42,285 nucleotides of DNA, taken from a virus. The stretch spans positions 1 through 42,285 of IMG/VR virus record IMGVR_UViG_3300025131_000098, one strand, 5' to 3'. The notes under the pieces were generated by a model. The model saw only the letters and a program-made list of their open reading frames with translations. It did not search any database and was not told the origin of the DNA. Position numbers and translations under genes: made by a program. Of this stretch, positions 21,011 through 30,700 are shown piece after piece; within the stretch, counting starts at the first letter, position 1; every line of letters starts with the position of its first letter.

Positions 21011-22526
21011 AGCTGTTCCTAAATACACGCCATCTCCATGGCAAGATTCTTTGCACAGAAACCAATCTAAACGTAAATGGGTGTGGGCTGGTCGTAGAGC
21101 AGGTAAGGGAAGAGCAGCTATTCAGGAAGCCATATCTACAGTACTTGAAGCAAGCAAAACCAAATTCATTGTCAACGGCAATGATGTAACAGATACCCTG
21201 GTACCTGAAATACACATATGGACAGTTGCGCCAACCAAGGCACAGATGAGACAGGTATGGAATGAGATGAAAGCCTTTATTCCCAAGTATATGTGGAAAG
21301 ATTATTCCAGGGCAGGTGGCCGCGGGTCATGTTGGCACGAAGATGAATATTATGTAGAATTGGAAGTAAGACAGCCCAACGGGGCTTTCTCACCCGATAC
21401 TGTCCGCAGAAATGTTTTATGGGAACTGCGATCAGCAGATAATCCTGAAACACTACAAACTGTGGGTCTTGATTTTCTGCATATTGCCGAATCTCAAGAC
21501 GTTAAGGCTGTAGCTTGGGACAAGGTGGAATGGGTAACTGAGTCACCTGGTCGTATGGGTAGAATATTTGCAGAAGGCATCCCCCCTATATCCAGATCAC
21601 ACTGGTTCTCCAGGCAGTTCATGTATGCAGAAAACAACCCTTCGCTTCAAAATTATGCAGTCAGAGCTACAAGTTTTGACAATATGTATCTGACCGAGCA
21701 ACAGAAAAAGAACATACATGACCAGAAATACACCACAGCAGAGTGGATATGGGAACGAATGGTTATGGCGAAACAGCCAGATGTAGGTGGTGGTTTCTTT
21801 AGAAAAATTGATGAAGCTGCAAGGGGAACAGAAATAGCCAGGCCTAGAGAAGGACACAAGTACGTAGCAGGCCTTGACCTTGGAAAACAGGTTGACCCTA
21901 CTGTTCTTATTATAAAAAACCGAATTACAAGAGAATCTGTACATTCCATGGAAATGCTGAAAACAGACTGGGTTATACAGAAAGAAGCTATTATTGCCGA
22001 AACTAAAAGATGGGGCTGTGAGACTGTAATGATGGACTCATCAGGTATGGGTGGTGACGTACTATTTGACGAATTATTAAATCTCGGCGTCCCAGTAATT
22101 GGCCAGAAGTTCACTCCTCAGACCAAATACCAGTTGTTCCTGAACTATGCTGTAGCTTTGCAAAATGGCACTACGTCCTTTCCTCCTGAATGGTCAAAGC
22201 TCCAGATGGAATTAGATGCGATAGAAGTTAGACAAGCTGGACTCGGCTATAGCTTCGATCACCCTAATTCACCTCATGATGACTGGGTGGACGCCGAGGT
22301 GCTAGCGCTTATGGCGTGCGATCCTGCTGAAGCCATGGAAGAAGACTACAACCCAGTTTATTCAATTAAAACAGTTGCGCCATTGTCAAACAATGGTGTA
22401 TCTTATACAGAAGGACGCTTGATGCGATGGAGACGTCAAAGAAAAGCAAAGCAACTTGAAGAAATGCGGAAATTGACAGACATCAGCACAAAGCAAGAAT
22501 CAATACTATTAGACGCGATGGAATAA
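20958..22526 (+). CDS. terL: terminase large subunit
   Basis: The 522-aa motor and nuclease that pumps DNA into the capsid. The ATPase domain has Walker A AGRRAGKGRA (44-53) and Walker B LDFLHIAE with catalytic Glu (171-178). The RNase H-like nuclease domain shows Asp307 (AGLDLGKQVDPT), Asp360 (VMMDSSGMGG) and Asp442/Asp445 (HDDWVDAEVLAL). An AGGAGG three bases before the ATG supports this start, inside the 3' end of the small-subunit gene. The C-terminal ~60 residues are charged and helical, possibly for portal binding. All key residues appear intact. Confidence 0.93.
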   Translation: MPRQRSKKLRPRNLVASKAVPKYTPSPWQDSLHRNQSKRKWVWAGRRAGKGRAAIQEAISTVLEASKTKFIVNGNDVTDTLVPEIHIWTVAPTKAQMRQVWNEMKAFIPKYMWKDYSRAGGRGSCWHEDEYYVELEVRQPNGAFSPDTVRRNVLWELRSADNPETLQTVGLDFLHIAESQDVKAVAWDKVEWVTESPGRMGRIFAEGIPPISRSHWFSRQFMYAENNPSLQNYAVRATSFDNMYLTEQQKKNIHDQKYTTAEWIWERMVMAKQPDVGGGFFRKIDEAARGTEIARPREGHKYVAGLDLGKQVDPTVLIIKNRITRESVHSMEMLKTDWVIQKEAIIAETKRWGCETVMMDSSGMGGDVLFDELLNLGVPVIGQKFTPQTKYQLFLNYAVALQNGTTSFPPEWSKLQMELDAIEVRQAGLGYSFDHPNSPHDDWVDAEVLALMACDPAEAMEEDYNPVYSIKTVAPLSNNGVSYTEGRLMRWRRQRKAKQLEEMRKLTDISTKQESILLDAME

Positions 22527-24455
22527 ATGGTAACTTCAAACAAGGGTTACAAAGCGAATACAAGTGAATCAGAAGCAGCGGCAGAAGAGACTGTAAATCT
22601 TCTTTCTGCCCCTCCTTTAGATGAGCCTGCACTTAGCGAAGGCTGGGTAAGGACACAATTATCAAGAGGTGGAGCTGCGGACAGATTTACTAAATTTTAT
22701 GATAACTGCGCAGAAGCAGACGAATTTTATTTGGGGGAGTTTGATTTCTCCGTTCCCCTAGGCGGAAACAAAGTAAATCTCGGAACCTTTCATTCCATCA
22801 TCGAAACTTTAGTTGCTCACGCTTCCCCAAGATTTATGGACATTGATGTTCCAACGCCAGGACCGAGAGCGACTGCTAGAGCAGAACTTCTTGAAAAGTT
22901 TCTGAACGGCGCACATCACATGCTTGAACAAAACACTCCAGTTAAAAGAGAAATTGTAAAACACCAGGGGCTATATGGAGTTTCTCTTGTTAAATTTGAA
23001 TTTGCTGGTCATCAGTGGGGAGAGATGCCAGAGCCACCTCCAGAAGGTGGAGATATGGCCGAATATGAAAAACAAGTCAAAGAGATAACAGAAAACAGAA
23101 AATTTAAATTTCCCATAATTTCAGAAGTCATCAATCCACAAGAGTGTGTTTGGGACACTGCCAGTACAAATCCACGCTGGATTATAAGAAATTCAGAAAT
23201 AGATTCTGAGTGGATAATGGCACATTTCCCAGACTACGAAGGGCCAGTAAATGACGGCAAATGTGACTTTGCTGAAGTTTGGACATCAACTCACGTTGCT
23301 TACATGGCAAACGGACAATGGTGTATGTCCCCGCGCAGGCACGCGTATGGGCGAATCCCATGGATTATATTCCACCCTCAAACAGGAATTAAGACTGTAG
23401 GCAGCAAGCCTGAGCATTTATACAGAGGAATAGGTTCTGGTAACTTTGGAATGATTAGGGCAGAATCAAGACTAGCATCTCAATATTTAGATATTGTGTC
23501 TAGGAACGCCTGGTCATCTTTAAACTTTAAAGGGCCAAGAGGTATGACGGAAGAAGTCATGCAGGAATTTTCACAGGAACCTGGCGCTAGAAACTATGTT
23601 CCACCAAACGTAGATATTGAACCTCAGGATGTCAGCGAAGCTCCTCAAAGTATTTTAGCTGCAATGAGTACACTGGAAAGAGCAATCGAAGCAAATACAG
23701 TTCCAGCTGTGGCTAGAGGTGAGAGGCCAGTTGGTGCTGCAAGTGGATATCACACTGCTGTTTTAGCAGGTATTGCAAGTTTGAACTTTGGTGCTGTGGT
23801 TGATGCCACAGAACGAGGACTACAGGAATCAAACGAAATTATTTTAAGAATTGTTGAAAACGTAATCGGAGACACGGTTACTGTATTCGGAAACACAGAA
23901 GCTGGGGCAATAGATGCCAAGATTAAACCTAATGACGTAAGGGGTCATTATGTAAGTACAGTTCGTTTAACATCCACAAGCCCTGAAGAACAAGAACGAA
24001 AACTGTCATTATGGAGAGATACATGGAGAACTGGTTTCGTAGATTGGACAACTGCTCTTAGAAAAGCAGGTGTATCTAATCCACTTGAGGTTGTTGGGAA
24101 CAGAATTGCAGAAGATTTCTTCAATCTTCCTCAAATACAGCAAGCATTTAGCATGTTGGCTGCACAAAGTTTACCGATTCTTCAGCAGGCAGTTATGGCG
24201 GCTCAAGCTGGAGCAGGGGGCGGATTTGACCCATCGCAACTTATAGATAATATAATGAATACGCAGGGTGGTATGCAGTTGCCTAATGCTGGAAACTTTC
24301 AGCAAGGTAACCAGGCAGGGGTAGGCGGTGGCCCAGTAAGACCAGTAATGCCTGGCAGCGTAGAAGAACAAAATCAAATTGGAGCTCAAATGGCAGGACC
24401 TAGAAGAGGGCCTCAGCCAACGCAAGGCGGAGATATTCCGCCAGGATTAGGATAA
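22527..24455 (+). CDS. portal protein
   Basis: A 642-aa protein that should form the dodecameric ring through which DNA enters and leaves. It is placed right after the large terminase with TAA-ATG adjacency. The N-terminal region (FTKFYDNCAEADEFYLGEFD), a long alpha/beta core with VINPQECVWDTASTNPRWII, and the later helical stem (SRLASQYLDIVSRNAW) resemble large podovirus-type portals. The C-terminal ~80 residues are Gly/Gln/Pro-rich and probably disordered. The size is within the upper range for the family. Identification rests on position, length and general pattern. Confidence 0.8.
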   Translation: MVTSNKGYKANTSESEAAAEETVNLLSAPPLDEPALSEGWVRTQLSRGGAADRFTKFYDNCAEADEFYLGEFDFSVPLGGNKVNLGTFHSIIETLVAHASPRFMDIDVPTPGPRATARAELLEKFLNGAHHMLEQNTPVKREIVKHQGLYGVSLVKFEFAGHQWGEMPEPPPEGGDMAEYEKQVKEITENRKFKFPIISEVINPQECVWDTASTNPRWIIRNSEIDSEWIMAHFPDYEGPVNDGKCDFAEVWTSTHVAYMANGQWCMSPRRHAYGRIPWIIFHPQTGIKTVGSKPEHLYRGIGSGNFGMIRAESRLASQYLDIVSRNAWSSLNFKGPRGMTEEVMQEFSQEPGARNYVPPNVDIEPQDVSEAPQSILAAMSTLERAIEANTVPAVARGERPVGAASGYHTAVLAGIASLNFGAVVDATERGLQESNEIILRIVENVIGDTVTVFGNTEAGAIDAKIKPNDVRGHYVSTVRLTSTSPEEQERKLSLWRDTWRTGFVDWTTALRKAGVSNPLEVVGNRIAEDFFNLPQIQQAFSMLAAQSLPILQQAVMAAQAGAGGGFDPSQLIDNIMNTQGGMQLPNAGNFQQGNQAGVGGGPVRPVMPGSVEEQNQIGAQMAGPRRGPQPTQGGDIPPGLG

Positions 24456-24694
24456 TGGCTAACACAGATAGTACAAAAAAATCAGTAAAAGGACTAAGCC
24501 CTATAGAAGCAGGGTTTGTTAGGTTTTTTGAAAATATGGAAGTAGCGTTTAAAAAAATAAACGAAAATTATAATAAAATAGAAATGCCTGACCCTACTGC
24601 CCAGGCTAAGCCTGTGGTTAGAAGACACCCTAACAGGCCAGTATACGATCATCTTCAACAAACCCCATGGGGCGGAGGAATAGTAGGAGAATAA
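24455..24694 (+). CDS. small hypothetical virion-region protein
   Basis: A 79-aa protein. A helical core (GLSPIEAGFVRFFENMEVAF and KKINENYNKIEM) is followed by a Pro/Arg-rich tail (RRHPNRPVYDHLQQTPWGGG). It is joined to the portal gene by a TAATG overlap and precedes the 1018-aa protein by one base. Possibly a portal accessory or internal head protein; no family recognised. Confidence 0.65.
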   Translation: MANTDSTKKSVKGLSPIEAGFVRFFENMEVAFKKINENYNKIEMPDPTAQAKPVVRRHPNRPVYDHLQQTPWGGGIVGE

Positions 24695-24695
24695 T

Positions 24696-27600
24696 ATGGC
24701 GAATGGTAATCAACAATATCCTTATTTATTTCATGTAAGAAGTCATGATAAACCTGACCCCAACGATCCTAATAAAATGGTTCCAGGGACGTCAGGACTA
24801 GAAACTGCTTATGGGGTAAATGAGCAAGAAGCTCAAAATGCTCTTTTTTCTCGTATTGGGCAAGATTATGATGTTAGGTCAGAAGGAATTGATCCCTTAT
24901 TTACATATAGGCAAAGTATTTCAAATAACTATAATGCACAAAATCCTTACTTTAGCGCTGGACAAGGTTTAGTCAACACTGGATTTACCCCAATGTATGC
25001 AAACCAACCTAATCCTTATATGCAAAACATGGGCATGCAGAACAGTTGGTTGCAGAATTTTGCACCTACTCAGACTACAAGAAGAACTGAACCTCAGAAT
25101 CCTTGGACTGCTGCCTTAAGCCAACAAGATGCACCACAAATGCCTCAAGCTCCTAGATATGATCCTCGATTAATGGGAGGCCCAACTGCCCCCCTTCCTT
25201 CTCAGGCAGGTACGTTTGAAAACCCATATGCTGCACAGTGGCAACAGCCAATTCCATATGAACCAGGCGTAAGCCGAGGTGGCGGAGGAGGATATGCCAT
25301 TCCAACTTATGGAGCACCTGGTAACATAGGCGCGGATTTTCCTTTTGAAGCTCAATACTACGGAGAAGGAGCTCCAAATATTACTGAAAGGCCTGGGGGC
25401 TTATTTTCATTCGGAGAAGCAGGAGATATAGAAAGAGATATTTATACAGCCCAACAAGAACAACAAAATATGGAACTTGGCATACAGCAAGGTTACCCTA
25501 AGGAATACTTTACGAGTTTTACTCCTGATGAAAAAGCAAATTATGATAGTCAAGTAAAGAATTTGCGTCAAAGTCTAAAAGAGTTGTTGCCTATTACTTC
25601 TGCTATGTCTAGTCGTTCTCCATGGCAAACTGCAACTCCTAGATTTGGTGGTGGTGGAATGGGTGTAGACACTGAAGCAATCCAAGCACTTGGAATTGAT
25701 CCTAACGTGTTATATTCAGCTGACAAAGACGTGTTGTTATCTACTATAGAATCTTTAAAAACTAACCAAGCAATTATAGACAGATTTGGCGGAAACCAAA
25801 GTATAGTATCTAATGCAATAGATTCAGCAATTACTAATGCTGCTACTAATGTTCCTGTTGCTATGCAAGAAGGAACTGGCGTAGAAGAAACAGCCGAAGA
25901 ACAAGACGAATATATGCAAACAACAATTACGCCTTCAATATTCTCTGACGCATTAAACGCCGTTAGAGAGGCTCAGGCTGGAAATAATAATGCACGGCTA
26001 CCAGAAGAAATAGTAGAAGAAGGATTTAGAAGCCCTGAAGGCATATCTGGGCAATTAGTAGCAGACTTTGCTAGAGCCCTAGGAAGAACTACTCCTTATG
26101 GCATTGCGGAACAACAAAGAGAGGATATTCTTGAGGAAACTACATCTATAACAATTCCTCAGCAAGACATACAGCGTCACCTTGATGTTGCTGGCATGAA
26201 TAACAGGTCACAGGACTACAGAACTGCTGTAGGGTTTGCTAGTGAACAGATGCAAGCGCAGTCACAGGAAAGGATGACCAATGCTTCAATTAGAAGTTCC
26301 GAAATGATTGCACAGGCTTCCAATATGTCAAATGAATATATAGCAGAACTTCAGGCAAACACAACCTTGGATGTTGCAAAAATGAACAATATGACTCAGG
26401 AGCAAGTAGCTTTGATTAGTTCAAGAAGTGCTGCTGAGGTTGCTGAAATTACTGGAATGAGCCAAAGAGATGTTGCAAACATTAAAGGTCAATGGGAAGA
26501 CAGGATTGCCAACGCAACTAATCTTTCCAGAGAAACTATACAAAGATTGCAAAATGATTCTGCAAGAGAAGTGGCCAGCATTTCGGCAGGCAGCGCTCAA
26601 AATGTAGCGACAATTAATACAATGGCATCTATTGCGATTGCTGAAGATAGTAATGCAACTCAAGCAGAAATAGCCGAGCTACAGACTGAAGCCACAACTG
26701 CTGTTGCTGAAGCCAATAACACTAGCGAAAAAGAAATAGCCGAGCTAATTTATTCCACAAAGGCTTATGACCTTAGAGAAGTTGAATTTGAGGAGCAGGA
26801 AGCGTTTATGGATATTCAGCAGGAGTACGCAAAAGAGTTGGCTAAACTTGGTGCGGCGGAAGGAATACAAACCACCGAAGAAGCTATACTTAAGGCAAAC
26901 CTAGAGGCCACAAACGAATTGCAAGACGCGCAGTTAGAGTATGAAAAAGGCAAATACGAATATGAAGGTGAAGCTAGAATAGAGGCAGAAAGGCTCCTTG
27001 CTGAAGAACGACAAGATATAAGGGATGAACAAAAAGAAGCAGCTGAACAAGTCAGAGACCAACAACTTGAAGACGCAGAAACCCTTAGAACCCAACAACT
27101 TGAAGACATTGAGGATGAATACGAAAGGTCTGACCAGTTACTTGAAGCTCAGCAACAAAGAGAAGATGACTTAAGAGAAGCTGAACAAGATTATCAGGAA
27201 ACCCTTGCAAAATCTGAACAAGATTATCAGGATGAAGTTAGGGGAGATATTCAAGAATTTCAAACTCAGGAAAGAGAAGGCCAAGCAGAAACAGCCGAAG
27301 AACTTGAAAGGCTTAGAGTTTTGGGTGGTTATAATAATCCGCAAGAATGGCAAGAAGCACAAATTGAGTTATCAAGAGGTGGATTAACAGTTGAAGAAAA
27401 TGAAAGTTTACAGGCATTGCTTGCTAGAGGTGGATTAACACCAGAGCAAAGGCTGACTGAAATAAGCTCTGAAACTAGATCAGCAGAAATGAACTCATTG
27501 TTGGCTTTGCTTTCTAATCCACAAGCACTCGGTGCATTTGTAACTATACTTACAGGAGAAATGCCGTTTGATGTGGTTCCTACTATGGGTCAGTTAACTG

Positions 27601-27752
27601 AAATGACCCCAAGCAGAATTGAATATTTACAGGGAGCATTATCTGCAATAGGTATTGACCCTCAAACATTTATAAGAATGGCGCAGGATGTAACTCCACA
27701 AGCATTCCAAGAAAGTGGTCCATTTGGTCAACTATCAGCAATGATTGCGTGA
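24696..27752 (+). CDS. large virion protein with long coiled coil (probable ejection protein)
   Basis: A 1018-aa protein. Residues 1-250 are rich in Pro, Gln, Tyr and Asn (low complexity). About 250-500 is mixed. About 500-690 is a repeat array alternating 'N-x-S/T...I/V-A-x-I/L' (for example SNEYIAELQANTTLDVAKMN and SRSAAEVAEITGMSQRDVAN). About 690-860 is an extremely charged Glu/Gln/Asp coiled coil. The C-terminus is again globular. Together with the 2282-aa neighbour it lies between portal and scaffold, where podoviruses of this kind may encode internal proteins ejected with the DNA. A tape-measure role is less likely, as no long tail tube genes are present. AGGAGA precedes the ATG. Confidence 0.65.
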   Translation: MANGNQQYPYLFHVRSHDKPDPNDPNKMVPGTSGLETAYGVNEQEAQNALFSRIGQDYDVRSEGIDPLFTYRQSISNNYNAQNPYFSAGQGLVNTGFTPMYANQPNPYMQNMGMQNSWLQNFAPTQTTRRTEPQNPWTAALSQQDAPQMPQAPRYDPRLMGGPTAPLPSQAGTFENPYAAQWQQPIPYEPGVSRGGGGGYAIPTYGAPGNIGADFPFEAQYYGEGAPNITERPGGLFSFGEAGDIERDIYTAQQEQQNMELGIQQGYPKEYFTSFTPDEKANYDSQVKNLRQSLKELLPITSAMSSRSPWQTATPRFGGGGMGVDTEAIQALGIDPNVLYSADKDVLLSTIESLKTNQAIIDRFGGNQSIVSNAIDSAITNAATNVPVAMQEGTGVEETAEEQDEYMQTTITPSIFSDALNAVREAQAGNNNARLPEEIVEEGFRSPEGISGQLVADFARALGRTTPYGIAEQQREDILEETTSITIPQQDIQRHLDVAGMNNRSQDYRTAVGFASEQMQAQSQERMTNASIRSSEMIAQASNMSNEYIAELQANTTLDVAKMNNMTQEQVALISSRSAAEVAEITGMSQRDVANIKGQWEDRIANATNLSRETIQRLQNDSAREVASISAGSAQNVATINTMASIAIAEDSNATQAEIAELQTEATTAVAEANNTSEKEIAELIYSTKAYDLREVEFEEQEAFMDIQQEYAKELAKLGAAEGIQTTEEAILKANLEATNELQDAQLEYEKGKYEYEGEARIEAERLLAEERQDIRDEQKEAAEQVRDQQLEDAETLRTQQLEDIEDEYERSDQLLEAQQQREDDLREAEQDYQETLAKSEQDYQDEVRGDIQEFQTQEREGQAETAEELERLRVLGGYNNPQEWQEAQIELSRGGLTVEENESLQALLARGGLTPEQRLTEISSETRSAEMNSLLALLSNPQALGAFVTILTGEMPFDVVPTMGQLTEMTPSRIEYLQGALSAIGIDPQTFIRMAQDVTPQAFQESGPFGQLSAMIA

Positions 27753-27760
27753 GGTGAATA

Positions 27761-30700
27761 ATGCCATTAACACCTTGGAGTGACAGATCACCTTGGACAA
27801 CAACACAAGAAATAGCCCAAAGAACTAGAGAAGAAGAAGAAAAGAAAAGAAAGCATCAAATAATTGTTCGTCTTGCTAATGAAGCCAGGCAGGGTGGAAT
27901 TGGTTCTGAACAATCTACCATTTTACAGCAAATAAGACGTAACTATCAACAGGAACAGGAAAATCAGCAGAAAAGATATAGAGGTATTCTAAGCGGACCT
28001 GCAAACATTTTTACTGAAAACGGCATTAGCGCCCCTCCTGGAGCTCAAAGGGGTTACCAGGAACCTACAGATTCGGGATTTAATCCGTTCAAAAGCATTT
28101 TAAGGGGGGCTCAGGTTGGCCTCGAAAAATGGCAAGAAGCTACTGAGGCGACAGCTGGAGCAACAGGTCAATTATTCAGTGAACAGGTAAGAACGAATCT
28201 TAGAAAAGGACTGGGTTATGGAGAAGCCTGGAGGCAATCACAATTTGCAACTACAAGAATTGGAAAAGAAAAAGGCGAAGGTTTTGGTTTTGATGTAGGA
28301 GTTAAAGGTGCGTACGAAATGCTTGTCGATCCTGTTGGTTGGGCAGCAATGGCTCTTCCTTTAGGACTTATAATGAAACCCTTTGGTAAAGGCGCAAACA
28401 AACTTCTTAATATAACCCCTCAAGCAAAAGCAGGAAAAGCAGCAAAAGAAAGAATGGTAAAAGGAATAGATGCGGAAGTTTTAAGCAAATTAAAACTTAA
28501 AAAAGGGTCTAAAGGAGAACTTGCAAAATTACTTAAAGGAACCGCTCTTACTCCAAAACAGCAAAAAGAAGTACTTCAAAGAGGGTTTACCTCTAAGCAC
28601 ACCCACGCTTTTAGAAAACTTGGGGAACTGGATCTTAAAACTCCAAACAATAAGAGGATAACCGAAATTATGAACTACGATGAAATACTTGAACAACGTG
28701 GTTTGTTAGATGAAAGTTTTAAAGGTAATTTACTTAGATATATAAACGACCCTGAATCACAAAAACAAATGTGGATGACAGCTAAACCGTTTTGGCTTGG
28801 GCTTAGGAATGTCCATAAACTATTTAATCCTGCGTATAACAAAGGTGCAACACAACACGGAAGATTATCTTTGGCTTATAATGGCGAACTTGGTGCAATT
28901 TCATCTAAAGTTGACTCTTTAGTTGCTACTTATGGTCAGCCAGGTCATAGTCTTAATTCGCTTTTTCGTACACATACTTTTGATAGCAAGAAAACAGTCA
29001 AAGACGCTGCTACCAATCAAGAATTTAATTTTAATATACTCCGAACGGACCTTACAGCAGGGATTAATCAAGCCCCTATTAAAGGTATAACAACTGAATT
29101 TTCCAGAAAAACACAGAGAGACATACTTAAAAGGTCGGCTTCAGATTTATCAAAAGAGTCAGAATATTTAATTAACATGACGCCAAACGGAAAAGTAATT
29201 GTTTGGGAGCCAGGGGTAGGCGCTATTGCAACATTTAAAGCGTATGATACCCAAAACAAATTAGCTAAAAACTTAATAGAAGGTTTTGACAAATCTGAGG
29301 ATTTGGTGGACCAAGTGACAAAGCTAGACAATTTTAATCAAAATCTTTCCGATGCAAGGTTTATGTCTATGCAAGATAGTTCTATGGGGCAAGCTGTTTC
29401 AGGAAAAACAGGAGCTACTCAAACAAGAGCTGGAAGAGCAGGGCAAATAACATCATTTGACAATAGTTATTTAATGCTTCCTGAAAAAATGAAGTTTAAG
29501 TCTCCTATTGATCTTCCAGGCACAGCCATTACAAAAGGCAAAAGCACAACTCCTGACCAATATGTTCAGGGCTTGTTTGATAGCAGGCTAGGCAGGATGG
29601 AGCAAATTGATAAACAAATGGTAAAAATATCTCCATCAAGTAAAAAATACAAGGCATTAGACATAGAAAGCAGAAAAGAATTAAAAGAATTTAAAAAAGA
29701 TTTTGTTGGATTTTTAAACGTTATGTCAAGAAACCAGATCTATGGCAAGCAAAAAAGTACATTTAAAAAGAATCCTAGACAGCCCATAACAAAAATTATA
29801 TCTGGTGGACAAACAGGAGCAGATCAATTTGGAATAGAGGCAGCTATGGATCTTGGTATAGACTATGGCGGATCGGTTGCTTTAAACGATAAAGGAAAAT
29901 GGATGTTGGCTGACGCAGCCGTATCACCAAGGTATGGAGAAATTAATCTTTCTGGAAAATTTGATGATTCTATAAGAGTTGCTGACATGCCAGGCAGAAA
30001 TATGAAAGAAAAATCAGCTGAGGCGTACAGACGAAGAACTGCGAAAAATGTGGCTGAATCTGACGGAACTATCTATTTTTCAAACAATTTTATGGAAAAC
30101 GCAGAAGATTTAGCAAAAACCAGGGGGATTTCTATTTCAAAGGGTGGCGCTCCAGGAGAAGCTGGGGCAGAGAAAGTAGTTAGAAAAACCAAAAAGGGTC
30201 TTCCAGGAGGGGCAGTAGACTCGGAGCCAGCGTTCAAAAAAATCGGAGTTGATCCTAAAACTGGCAAAAACATATGGGAAGAGAATAGGCGTAAAATAAA
30301 GATAAGGGCGTCAGGCCAAAATAAGAGGTTACTAGAGGAAGAAAATTTAAAAAGGTCATTGATGGGTCTTGGTCCAAAATCAGTTAGGCGTGAGCCAAGC
30401 CCTGGGCAAAAATTAACATACAGAATATCTAAGGAGCAGGGCAAGCCGTTTTTGCTAGACCCAACCCCAAATCAATTAGCAGACTGGATTAAGCAACATA
30501 GTATAAAAACTTTAAATGTTGCAGGAAGCAGAGGAGACTGGCGTAAAATAGGTACTAAGCAAACCGCAGGAGGCCGAAGAGTTAGGCAAATAATTAGCGA
30601 AACGCTTGGGATGCAAACAAAAGAATCTACGTTTGATTTTGCTCCTAGATCACTTTCAAGAGAATGGAACAAAGATGTAAGCGGCAACTTAATAACTTCG

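Noticed and set aside
24696-27752. Tape-measure protein of a long-tailed phage
   Set aside because: No major tail tube, sheath or baseplate genes follow; the gene lies between portal and scaffold, and the tail genes look podovirus-like.
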